Both the position numbers and the translations under genes were made by a program. 30,164 nucleotides of DNA from JBFHER01 sp041584055 (GTDB taxonomy: Bacteria; Bacteroidota; Bacteroidia; Bacteroidales; UBA5342), in assembly GCA_041584055.1 (NCBI GenBank), contig JBFHER010000011.1:1-30164 (forward strand), given 5' to 3'. Each line of letters begins with the position of its first letter. The first letter of the stretch is position 1. Below the pieces are notes generated by a model. The model was not told the origin of the DNA. It ran no database searches and was given only the letters and a program-made list of their open reading frames with translations. Positions 1 through 7,768 of this stretch are shown piece after piece.

Positions 1-878
1 CCACGTGAACCGTATTGCGCGGTAGCCGCGGCATCTTTCAGTACAGAAATTTCTTCAATATCATCTGCCGAAACCCCGATCAATGCAGCATATTCCTGTT
101 CGTCAGCCACACTAAAGTCAAAACTGTTATCCACCTGTGTCTCGAATGGAATTCCATTGATTACAATCAGTGGTTCTGAGGAGGCATTCAGCGAAGATGT
201 TCCCCTGATTCTGATGGACATCCCTGCGCCCGGGTCTCCGGAATTCGCAACAATGTCAACCCCACTGATCCGTCCCTGCAGCTGATCTGCAAAGGATGAG
301 GCCTGAACATTTTCAAGCTCTTTGAAATCAACGGTTGTTACAGCGGTGGTGATCCGTTTGGGATCCATATTAAACTCGCCATCTGATTCCATTCGCAAAG
401 CACTAACCACCACCTCGCCAATTTCAACAGATGCTTCGTCCATGGTGATGTTGATCACCCGCTTATCACCAGGTACCTCCTGAATCTGAGCGAAACCTAT
501 AAATGAAAAGGAAAGCGGATTATTAACATCTGCAACGGTGATTGAATAGTTACCGTTAAAATCAGTGATTGTACCATTTACAAAACGATTGCTGGCATTT
601 TTCTCAGCAATGGTCACCCCGATCATGGGCAAACCATCTGAAGAAGAGATTACCTTACCGGTAATGGTAGCTCCATCTTGTGCATGTACGTGTGCTACGA
701 AAACTATATTCATAAGTAATATTAAGCTTCCTAACAGCAGCTTGATAGAATTACTCTTCGTTCCCCGATGATCAGGTTGACATTTTGAAGGCATCATATT
801 CGTCTCAAATATTATTTTGTTATTATTCATCGCTTTCTCCAACTTGGAATTTATGTTTGTAAGAACAGTTCGTCTCAT
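1..878 (-). CDS. SusC-type TonB-dependent receptor, N-terminal fragment (cut by left edge)
   Basis: Outer-membrane receptor of a SusC/SusD glycan importer; only about 292 N-terminal residues lie in the window and the frame stays open to base 1. After a hydrophobic signal (LLLGSLILLMNIVFVA then a cleavage-like VHA-QD) comes a carboxypeptidase-regulatory-like beta-sandwich (GATITGKVISSSDGLPMIGV), then the TonB plug with QGRISGVDI, GAGMSIRIRGTSSLNA, PLIVINGIPF and the SusC-typical LKDAAATAQYGSRG at the edge. The start at 878 gives a long pre-signal extension; an ATG at 830, preceded by GGAGAAAG, is a good alternative. The fasciclin lipoprotein gene ends 11 bases upstream, so the two are almost certainly co-transcribed. 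The partner SusD should lie beyond the left edge. Family assignment is very secure; the substrate is unknown. Confidence 0.95.
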   Translation of the reverse strand, partial: MRRTVLTNINSKLEKAMNNNKIIFETNMMPSKCQPDHRGTKSNSIKLLLGSLILLMNIVFVAHVHAQDGATITGKVISSSDGLPMIGVTIAEKNASNRFVNGTITDFNGNYSITVADVNNPLSFSFIGFAQIQEVPGDKRVINITMDEASVEIGEVVVSALRMESDGEFNMDPKRITTAVTTVDFKELENVQASSFADQLQGRISGVDIVANSGDPGAGMSIRIRGTSSLNASSEPLIVINGIPFETQVDNSFDFSVADEQEYAALIGVSADDIEEISVLKDAAATAQYGSR

Positions 879-889
879 AGTCGTCTAAT

Positions 890-3214
890 CTATTTTAGGT
901 AACCATCAATTTCATGGATGATCACGCGTTTTGACAATAGATTCACGATATTAATTGTACTGGCCAATTCTTCTCCAGTGGCGGGATCAAAAATCTTCAA
1001 ACTTTGATTTTCGTAGTCATTGCCAATCAGGTAAGAAGAATAAACCGGCGCAAAATCAACAATTCCTGTCACATTCAGCGATTTAAACGTTCCTTGTGTC
1101 TTACCATCAGTTGGTATTGGATGCTGAATAACGTGCTTCTTGGCGAACTCCAACAACTGTTTCTTAGCTGTTGCTTTATCCAACTCGTTCAGACTATTCA
1201 AATAAGCCGGACTCGGATTTGGTATTACACCGTCGGCAACAGCCTTGTCCACGGCAGCGTTATTCGGTGCCAACAAGGTGTATGTTTTTCTCAAATCAAG
1301 AAAACTGATCAAAAAGTCGTAGGCATAACCCGGGATATCAAGACGGGCATCTGCTCCGTTTATTACCCATACAAATTTTAAGAAACTTGTCATGTTACCA
1401 AACAAAGCACCATAAGTATACTTTGTTGGGGGGTTAATAAATTTGTCCGTCACAAGAAATTTCCCATTAGCCAGTTGTTTTGTTTCTTCAACATTCACAG
1501 TTACTTTGTTGTCTATGTCTCCTCCACCCTGTAGTTGGGTTCCATCCTTCACATAAACGAAAGCGCCTTTTTTAGTCTGATAGTAATTATCTTCTTCAAA
1601 TGGCACTTCCACAATCTGATTGAGTACGATGTCATTCAGTGTCTCCTGCACATAATCAAGATCGCTTGAACTTGGATTTGAACTTAAAGGATCGGGATAG
1701 ATACGGTTATTTGCCGGATCCGCATCTCCTGTAACCTGCATATAAATAACTGACATATCAGGCTCGTAGCCAACAACAGTAATTTTTCGTGTAGCGCTGT
1801 TTGGGTCCGGGATGTTTACAAATTGATTGTTCCTGATGCCTAAAATAGTGTAGTCAACACCAGTTCCCTGAATATTGTTATCAAGTCCCATATTTTTTAC
1901 AGCTTTCAGCATAATGGAGTAGGCTGTATCCAGCACCATTGGACCATAAACTGTTGAAAAACTTTTTGTAGGATACACTTTATTCACACCCACAAACATT
2001 CCGTTGCTACAGAATTTTCGATCTACAATATCTCCCTCACTGATCTCAACCGTTTCCAGTCCAACGTTGTAAGAGCTGTTAAAGTGACTTGGAAGCACAT
2101 ACCAATAATGGGTAAAGAAGTTCACGTTCAAAAAGATTCCCACCACATCCAGCGGCATCTCATCATATGAATCATAGTTATTGGCAACCTCATTGTCTTC
2201 AAGCAGGTAATTCAACAAAGCATCATTGGTGGGTGCCATCAGTGCGGTTGCATTTGCTTCTGTCCGATCCACGTTATTTAACAATTTAGGCATGAGTTCA
2301 TCGGATGGATCAAAGGCCAGCATGTTATTTGTAATACCTGTGTTAAATCTTATCTGATAGGAGGAGTCGATGGCGCCGGTGTATGGGTTTTCTACCATGC
2401 CCATGTAACGGAAGTAGCCAAAACGATCTATTAAACTTTTAAAAATGCTGTATTTGTCTCCATATTCTTCCGAAGTTAAATTTTGATATTGAGAGGGTCT
2501 TGGTTCAATCACCTTGTCCAATTCATAAATAATGCCGTTTTCTGCAATGATATTTGTCTTATTCACATGTGCAGCAAACACTTTCATCTGTCCTTTTACC
2601 ATGTTCTCTTCACCCGGGAACATAAAGGAATAATCCGTCCGCTCCATTTCATTGTTCCGGGTGCCATCGAGGTAGGCATCCAGCCAATAAGTCAGGGGCT
2701 TCACTCTGCCACGCCCCACGTCGGTCAGATAGTCCTTGTTCGGAATCACGCCCTCAAAATTTGCATAGTCGCTACCGTTCAATATTTGCAGGGTATCTTT
2801 GTACTGGGAAAGTTTTCGAAAACTATTCCCTGCGTACCATCCTGATGGATAGAATGTTAAGATCGTTGTATTGTATGCATCAATAATCAGTGATTGCTTC
2901 ACCAGATCCTTCACCCTTTGAACCGGCATATCATCCACTGAGCTGAAGCCATTCTCCTTAAAAAATGCTTCAAACGCCGAGTCGCTTGGCACAAAGGCAG
3001 TCCAGGAACCTCCTGTTGAAAGTGGTGCCGCATACTCTGTTTTATCCAAACACGCCAGATAATGCGAATAGTTGCCCATTTCAACCAATTGTTGATACAC
3101 TGGTCCTTCTAAATTTGCCGGACGGGCAAATTCCATTTCATCAGGTGTGCAAGACACAAATAACAAAACGAAAACAGAAGGGATTAATAAAATTAAGTTT
3201 TTTATTCTTCTCAT
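890..3214 (-). CDS. Fasciclin (FAS1) repeat lipoprotein, PUL-associated
   Basis: Predicted surface lipoprotein of 774 residues. The N-terminus has a hydrophobic stretch ending in the lipobox-like FVSC, so the mature protein would begin with a lipidated Cys near residue 22. The rest reads as four FAS1-like units, roughly residues 40-230, 250-415, 425-570 and 605-774. Signs are the H1-type motifs GSWTAFVPSDSAFEAFF, TALMAPTNDALLNYL and YTLLAPNNAAVDKAV, and domain ends such as IIYELDKVIEP and RVIIHEIDGYLK. The third unit is the most divergent. FAS1 lipoproteins recur in Bacteroidota PULs, where a glycan-binding or adhesion role is presumed rather than shown. Here the gene is first in an operon with a SusC 11 bases downstream, and directly follows the hybrid regulator. 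No catalytic motif is visible. Confidence 0.9.
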   Translation of the reverse strand: MRRIKNLILLIPSVFVLLFVSCTPDEMEFARPANLEGPVYQQLVEMGNYSHYLACLDKTEYAAPLSTGGSWTAFVPSDSAFEAFFKENGFSSVDDMPVQRVKDLVKQSLIIDAYNTTILTFYPSGWYAGNSFRKLSQYKDTLQILNGSDYANFEGVIPNKDYLTDVGRGRVKPLTYWLDAYLDGTRNNEMERTDYSFMFPGEENMVKGQMKVFAAHVNKTNIIAENGIIYELDKVIEPRPSQYQNLTSEEYGDKYSIFKSLIDRFGYFRYMGMVENPYTGAIDSSYQIRFNTGITNNMLAFDPSDELMPKLLNNVDRTEANATALMAPTNDALLNYLLEDNEVANNYDSYDEMPLDVVGIFLNVNFFTHYWYVLPSHFNSSYNVGLETVEISEGDIVDRKFCSNGMFVGVNKVYPTKSFSTVYGPMVLDTAYSIMLKAVKNMGLDNNIQGTGVDYTILGIRNNQFVNIPDPNSATRKITVVGYEPDMSVIYMQVTGDADPANNRIYPDPLSSNPSSSDLDYVQETLNDIVLNQIVEVPFEEDNYYQTKKGAFVYVKDGTQLQGGGDIDNKVTVNVEETKQLANGKFLVTDKFINPPTKYTYGALFGNMTSFLKFVWVINGADARLDIPGYAYDFLISFLDLRKTYTLLAPNNAAVDKAVADGVIPNPSPAYLNSLNELDKATAKKQLLEFAKKHVIQHPIPTDGKTQGTFKSLNVTGIVDFAPVYSSYLIGNDYENQSLKIFDPATGEELASTINIVNLLSKRVIIHEIDGYLK

Positions 3215-3243
3215 AACATTATGATATTACGATTTTCAGTTTA

Positions 3244-3267
3244 CAAAATTACGCTTCTACAAAAGTA
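3244..3267 (-). promoter_or_regulatory. Candidate Bacteroidota -7 boxes for the FAS1-SusC operon
   Basis: On the minus strand two perfect TAnnTTTG matches lie upstream of the fasciclin gene: TACTTTTG (3260-3267) and TAATTTTG (3244-3251), the nearer about 30 bases from the start codon. The first sits inside the small palindrome CTACAAAAGTAG (3257-3268). TACAAAA (plus strand) occurs at 3242, 3258 and 3308 in this 160-bp gap. No convincing TTTG -33 box is correctly spaced, so this is only a candidate. Confidence 0.35.
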
Positions 3268-3373
3268 GATTGATTCTAACAATTGTAATATGACGATTGT
3301 CCCAAAATACAAAACAAATGTTGCATTTCCAAATTTATGTTAAATCGAATTTTGCGTGCAATAAAGCTACGAA

Positions 3374-6300
3374 TCAGCTATGAGAGCTGGTTTTATTGTC
3401 TTTTTTTCTGCATTCTTCAGCATACATTTTTGGTGTTAAGCCATAGTATTTCTTAAAAGAAGCAATGAAATGAGAAGAGTCGATAAATCCGACCATGAAG
3501 GCCACCTCGTTTACATTGTAGGCATGATTGCCCAGCAACTCGGATGCTTTTTTTAAACGAACAGAACGGATGAACTGACTTGGGGTTGTATTTGTGAGTG
3601 CTTTAAACTTCCGAAACAACTGACTCCGGCTCATGCCCAGGCTTATACTTAGACTTTCAACCGACAAATCAGGTTCACTGATGGCAGCCTCAATCAGTTC
3701 GGTTGATTTTACAAGGAAGGCCTTATCCATAGGCAACTCTGACTGATCTACCGCCTCCACCAGATCTCTGCTGCTGAATTTCACTTTGATACTTTTCCGT
3801 AGCTGAACCAGATTCGCTACTTGCTGAATGAGCATGTCGATGTTGAACGGCTTCTCGATATACGCATCCGCATGGTGTTGTAAGCCTTCAAGTTTGTGCT
3901 CTGCTGATGCTCTGGCGGTAAGCAGCACTACCGGAATGTGTGATGTTATAAAATTACCCTTTAGTTGGTCACACAATTCCAGCCCGTCCATCCGGGGCAT
4001 CATCACATCCGAAAGCACGATGTCGGGCATTTGCTCTTTTGCCTCTCTCAGTGCATCTTCTCCATTTGTGCATGCGATCACATCGTAATGACTAAAACTA
4101 GATATCAGATAGTCCCGCAAATCATCACTGTCCTCAACGATTAATATTTTCTCTTTGATGTGTTTCTTTTCTTTTTCTTCTTCTTCCCTGTCAATTTTCT
4201 CATCAATCAGTGCAACGTTAGCGCCATCCTGTTGTGCATCCAAATCGACCACGGCAAATTCATCCTCCGCAAATGATGCAGCCCCAACCGGGATTGTAAT
4301 AGTAAATTGACTACCGTTTTTAAATTCACTCTTCACTTCAATGGTCCCGTGATGCAATTCAACAATATTCTTGGTAAATGCGAGGCCGATGCCTGCTCCG
4401 GTTTGATTGTGTGCCGCAAATTCTGTTGTATAAAAACGATCAAACACCTTGTCGATTGTGTCAGCCGGAATACCGATACCTGTATCTGAGACCTGAATGA
4501 TGGCTTTCTTATTTTCAATTTTTGCACTCAGTTCCACATGCCCTTTTTCCGGTGTGAACTTCATTGCATTTGACAAAACATTGTATAAACCTTTCTCAAC
4601 TATCCCCCGATCGAACCAGCTTTCTGCATGATCATGTATTTCGACGCTGTTCTCGAAAGTTATATTCTTGGAGATTGCCAGGTCTTTAAAATTGTAATAT
4701 ATTTCATTGATTAACTGCCCAAGATCTCCCTTGCTGACTTTTAATTTAATTCTATTTTCCTCCACGCGTCTAAAATCCATCAATTGATTAACCAAACGCA
4801 ACAAACGCTGTGCATTGCGATGCATTATATTAATGGTGGCACTCAAATGTGCATCGTTTGTCTGATAGGATGTTAATTTCTCCAACGGTGCTGAAATAAG
4901 CGTCAATGGTGTTCTCAGTTCATGCGATATATTTGTAAAAAAACGAATCCTGCTTTTACTCATTTCTTCCAGCCGTTCCTTTTCACGTATTTCCTCATCG
5001 AGTCTGTTTTTCTGATTGGTACGATAGGTGATGATCATATTGAAAATAAACAGAAAAAGAATGATGGTAGAGAAGTATAAGAGAAATGCTATTTTACTTT
5101 TCCAGAAAATCGGCCATACTTTCAGTTTTATAGAGGCACCTTCGTCATTCCACACGCCATCACTGTTTGATGCGATCACTTTGAAGGTATACACGCCGGC
5201 GGGTAATCGCGTATAATTTGCAACCCTGCGACCATCTGCCAAAATCCACTTTTTGTCGTAGCCTTCAAGCATGTAACGGTAATGAGAATTTTCGGGTGAT
5301 GAGAAGTTAATGGCTGAAAACTCAAATGAAAATGACGACTGTGCATATTTCAACTCCACATAATCGGTTAAGCTTATATGTTTTGTAAGGGGTGACCCTT
5401 TCGTTCCGATCTCCACCGGTTCATTCAGGATTTTCATGTCAGAAATCAGGACATTGGGAACATACGGATTTTCCCTGATTGAATCGGGATGAAACATATT
5501 GAATCCATTGGTTCCTGAAAACAGCATGTGTCCACTCGTTGTTTTTAAGGACACAAACTCCTCAAAAACAGTAGATTGCAAACCATCAAATTTGTTGTAA
5601 TTCTTAAACGTGCCATTCTGCATAGACAATTTAGACAAGCCTCCCTTTGAACTCACCCAAACATTATTACGATCATCAACAAGTACTGCACAAATATGAT
5701 TTGAAACAAGCCCATCTTTAACACTATAAAAAACGTCGTTCATTTTTTTCGGATCGAAACGTGCCAGACCTTTGTTTGTTGCAATCCACACAATTCCGTT
5801 TTCATCATGAGCCAGTCCATTGATGCGAACACCATTATCATCTTTTAAATATGGATCATTGAAGCTGCAAGCCTTGGTGGTTTTATTTTCTTTATCATAG
5901 ATATAAAGCCCTTTAGTCCATGTCCCTATAAGAACTGCGTTTCCGATATCCAGGAAACATCGGGCATATTCGATGCCTTTCAGATGAGAGAAAGACTTAT
6001 TTTCAGAATGATAAATATCCACACTTGAATTAGAACCAATCCATATTTGACCGTCAAGATCGGTATAAATAGCGTACACATAGATGCTTGAGATACTGTT
6101 TTTGTTTCTGTCAGGGGTCGCAAACTGCTTGAAGGTCTTTCTTTTCTTATCGAACTGATAAATTCCGTTGCCATAGGTTCCCACCAGCAGTTGCCCCGGC
6201 TCTAACTCATTGATTGCTATAATGATATCATTATTTAACCAGTTTGCTTTCGTTTTATCCGCCTTAAAATTCTCAAATGTCCCTTCCTTCGGATTAAATC

Positions 6301-7534
6301 GGCTAATACCTCCGCCCTGCTTGGTCCCAACCCATAGTTCACCATCAGAATCTTCAAAAAATGCCCTTACATTATTACTAAGGAGACCATCACTTTTGTA
6401 ATTAAACTGATAGAGATCAAACTTCTTACGGTTTTTGTCCAGAAAGCTGACACCGCTGTTATAACTCCCAATCCAGATATTTCCAAAACGATCGGTAAAT
6501 AGTTTTAATGGATTTTTGCTATTGATACCATTGGCATTAAACATGTCGGGTTGTAATACTTCAATTTCCTTTCCTGAACGTTCAATGGCCAGCACGCCCA
6601 AATCTTTTATCCCTGCCAGCAGGATGTCCTTATCATATTCTGTAATGGATGAAATCCAGTTAAATTCATCATCGGACAAGCCGGATTTAAAAAACTGGGT
6701 GAGCTTCCCATCCTCATAGTAAAAAATGGAGTGATCCTGATGAGTTCCGATCCAGAGTCTGTTATTTCCATCCACATGCAGGGCTGTAATATCCAGGTAC
6801 TCATTTTTACTATTCCTACAATCCACACGTTTGAAAGTCTCATTTTCACGCATATAGCACAGAAGCCCTTCATTTGTACCAAACCATAAGTTCCGGCTTT
6901 TATCTTCACAAATGGTGGAAAAAACGTCTGGCAAATCCACCATGCTGTCAAAAATATTCACAAACACATCCTTGTCCCGGTCGTATTTATAAAGGCCATC
7001 TGTTAAACCTTCATTAAAGCCAATCACCCACACATCATGGTAACTGTCAACATAAACGGCTCCTTTTGTAAATGGGGCATAGTCTCCTTTTAACGAGGTT
7101 TCAACCTGATAATTCTTAAAGACATGGGTGGATTTGTCGAATTTAGAGATGCCGGATGAAGTGACCAGCCAAAGACAATGACTCACAGTATCCTCAGCAA
7201 GGGCGGCAATAAAATTGTCATTTAAGGACTTGCTATCTCCCGGAATGTTGACATAATTCTTAAACGAATAGCCATCAAAGCGGCTTAAACCATCGGAGGT
7301 ACCAAACCACATAAAGTCATCCTCATCCTGAATGATGTCTGTGATCCAATTTGAGGGAAGTCCGTCTTCGTAACTGAAATTTTTAAACAAAAATCTACTT
7401 TTCGAAAATGCTGAAGCATTTATAAAAAACAGAAAAAGAAGAAGACTCCACGTAAAAACCTTCGTAATTTGGTAATTGTGATTAAAAAACAGCTTACTTC
7501 CCTGCCCGAATATGTTGTTTCTTTCCTTAGACAT
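3374..7534 (-). CDS. Hybrid two-component system sensor/regulator (HTCS), AraC output
   Basis: Single-protein two-component system of 1386 residues, the usual HTCS size, that senses glycan breakdown products in the periplasm and activates PUL genes. An N-terminal signal/membrane segment (about 24-44) leads to two periplasmic propellers made of repeated units such as DDFMWFGTSDGLSRFDG and GNIWIGSYNSGVSFLD (about 45-735). A Y_Y_Y domain follows (about 745-805, ending GVYTFKVIASNSDGVWN), then a transmembrane helix (814-836), HisKA with SHELRTPLTLI (phosphoacceptor His871), HATPase with DTGIGIP and GIGLAF, and a receiver with LSDVMMPRMDG (Asp1176). The protein ends in an AraC helix-turn-helix pair (about 1285-1378). 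All catalytic residues look intact. It sits immediately upstream of the FAS1-SusC operon, its most likely target; control of the fucose genes on its other side is possible but unproven. Confidence 0.97.
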   Translation of the reverse strand: MSKERNNIFGQGSKLFFNHNYQITKVFTWSLLLFLFFINASAFSKSRFLFKNFSYEDGLPSNWITDIIQDEDDFMWFGTSDGLSRFDGYSFKNYVNIPGDSKSLNDNFIAALAEDTVSHCLWLVTSSGISKFDKSTHVFKNYQVETSLKGDYAPFTKGAVYVDSYHDVWVIGFNEGLTDGLYKYDRDKDVFVNIFDSMVDLPDVFSTICEDKSRNLWFGTNEGLLCYMRENETFKRVDCRNSKNEYLDITALHVDGNNRLWIGTHQDHSIFYYEDGKLTQFFKSGLSDDEFNWISSITEYDKDILLAGIKDLGVLAIERSGKEIEVLQPDMFNANGINSKNPLKLFTDRFGNIWIGSYNSGVSFLDKNRKKFDLYQFNYKSDGLLSNNVRAFFEDSDGELWVGTKQGGGISRFNPKEGTFENFKADKTKANWLNNDIIIAINELEPGQLLVGTYGNGIYQFDKKRKTFKQFATPDRNKNSISSIYVYAIYTDLDGQIWIGSNSSVDIYHSENKSFSHLKGIEYARCFLDIGNAVLIGTWTKGLYIYDKENKTTKACSFNDPYLKDDNGVRINGLAHDENGIVWIATNKGLARFDPKKMNDVFYSVKDGLVSNHICAVLVDDRNNVWVSSKGGLSKLSMQNGTFKNYNKFDGLQSTVFEEFVSLKTTSGHMLFSGTNGFNMFHPDSIRENPYVPNVLISDMKILNEPVEIGTKGSPLTKHISLTDYVELKYAQSSFSFEFSAINFSSPENSHYRYMLEGYDKKWILADGRRVANYTRLPAGVYTFKVIASNSDGVWNDEGASIKLKVWPIFWKSKIAFLLYFSTIILFLFIFNMIITYRTNQKNRLDEEIREKERLEEMSKSRIRFFTNISHELRTPLTLISAPLEKLTSYQTNDAHLSATINIMHRNAQRLLRLVNQLMDFRRVEENRIKLKVSKGDLGQLINEIYYNFKDLAISKNITFENSVEIHDHAESWFDRGIVEKGLYNVLSNAMKFTPEKGHVELSAKIENKKAIIQVSDTGIGIPADTIDKVFDRFYTTEFAAHNQTGAGIGLAFTKNIVELHHGTIEVKSEFKNGSQFTITIPVGAASFAEDEFAVVDLDAQQDGANVALIDEKIDREEEEKEKKHIKEKILIVEDSDDLRDYLISSFSHYDVIACTNGEDALREAKEQMPDIVLSDVMMPRMDGLELCDQLKGNFITSHIPVVLLTARASAEHKLEGLQHHADAYIEKPFNIDMLIQQVANLVQLRKSIKVKFSSRDLVEAVDQSELPMDKAFLVKSTELIEAAISEPDLSVESLSISLGMSRSQLFRKFKALTNTTPSQFIRSVRLKKASELLGNHAYNVNEVAFMVGFIDSSHFIASFKKYYGLTPKMYAEECRKKDNKTSSHS

Positions 7535-7552
7535 AATCCAATCATTTTCTTA

Positions 7553-7575
7553 AATCACTTGTCAGATAAGTGATT
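7553..7575. promoter_or_regulatory. Perfect inverted repeat just upstream of the HTCS gene
   Basis: AATCACTT, a 7-base spacer, then AAGTGATT: perfect 8-base arms ending 19 bases before the HTCS start codon. It could be an operator or a 5'-leader stem-loop. It is not GC-rich and has no downstream U-run, so a terminator is unlikely. Confidence 0.45.
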
Positions 7576-7596
7576 ATTGCCCCTCATTTACACCAG

Positions 7597-7620
7597 AAAC
7601 AATATTACACAATATTGTTT
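7597..7620. promoter_or_regulatory. Perfect 10-base inverted repeat upstream of the HTCS gene
   Basis: AAACAATATT, spacer ACAC, then the exact reverse complement AATATTGTTT. Long symmetric arms with a four-base centre fit a dimeric regulator site. On the minus strand it also carries the -7-like TAATATTG (one mismatch to TAnnTTTG), so an operator overlapping the HTCS promoter is plausible. Confidence 0.5.
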
Positions 7621-7641
7621 ATAGTTCCCATTCATGATCAT

Positions 7642-7662
7642 AAAAATTTGCTTGAAATTTTT
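7642..7662. promoter_or_regulatory. A/T-rich inverted repeat between the GH92 gene and the HTCS gene
   Basis: AAAAATTT, spacer GCTTG, then AAATTTTT: perfect 8-base arms. It lies about 110 bases upstream of the HTCS start and about 105 bases past the GH92 stop. Because it is pure A/T, chance is more likely than for the two neighbouring repeats. Confidence 0.3.
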
Positions 7663-7768
7663 AAGCTGATACTCACCTTTGCCAGTTTACATTAACACCA
7701 AGGGTGTACAGCGGTGAAGCGTTTAAAATCTTCAGGTACGCAAACTCGATTCAGAGCAAAGACAGTTT

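Noticed and set aside
3359..3398. CAATAAA/TTTATTG inverted repeat over the HTCS stop codon as a terminator
   Set aside because: The arms are A/T-rich and short, the 26-base loop pairs poorly, and no U-run follows; not strong enough to list as a terminator.
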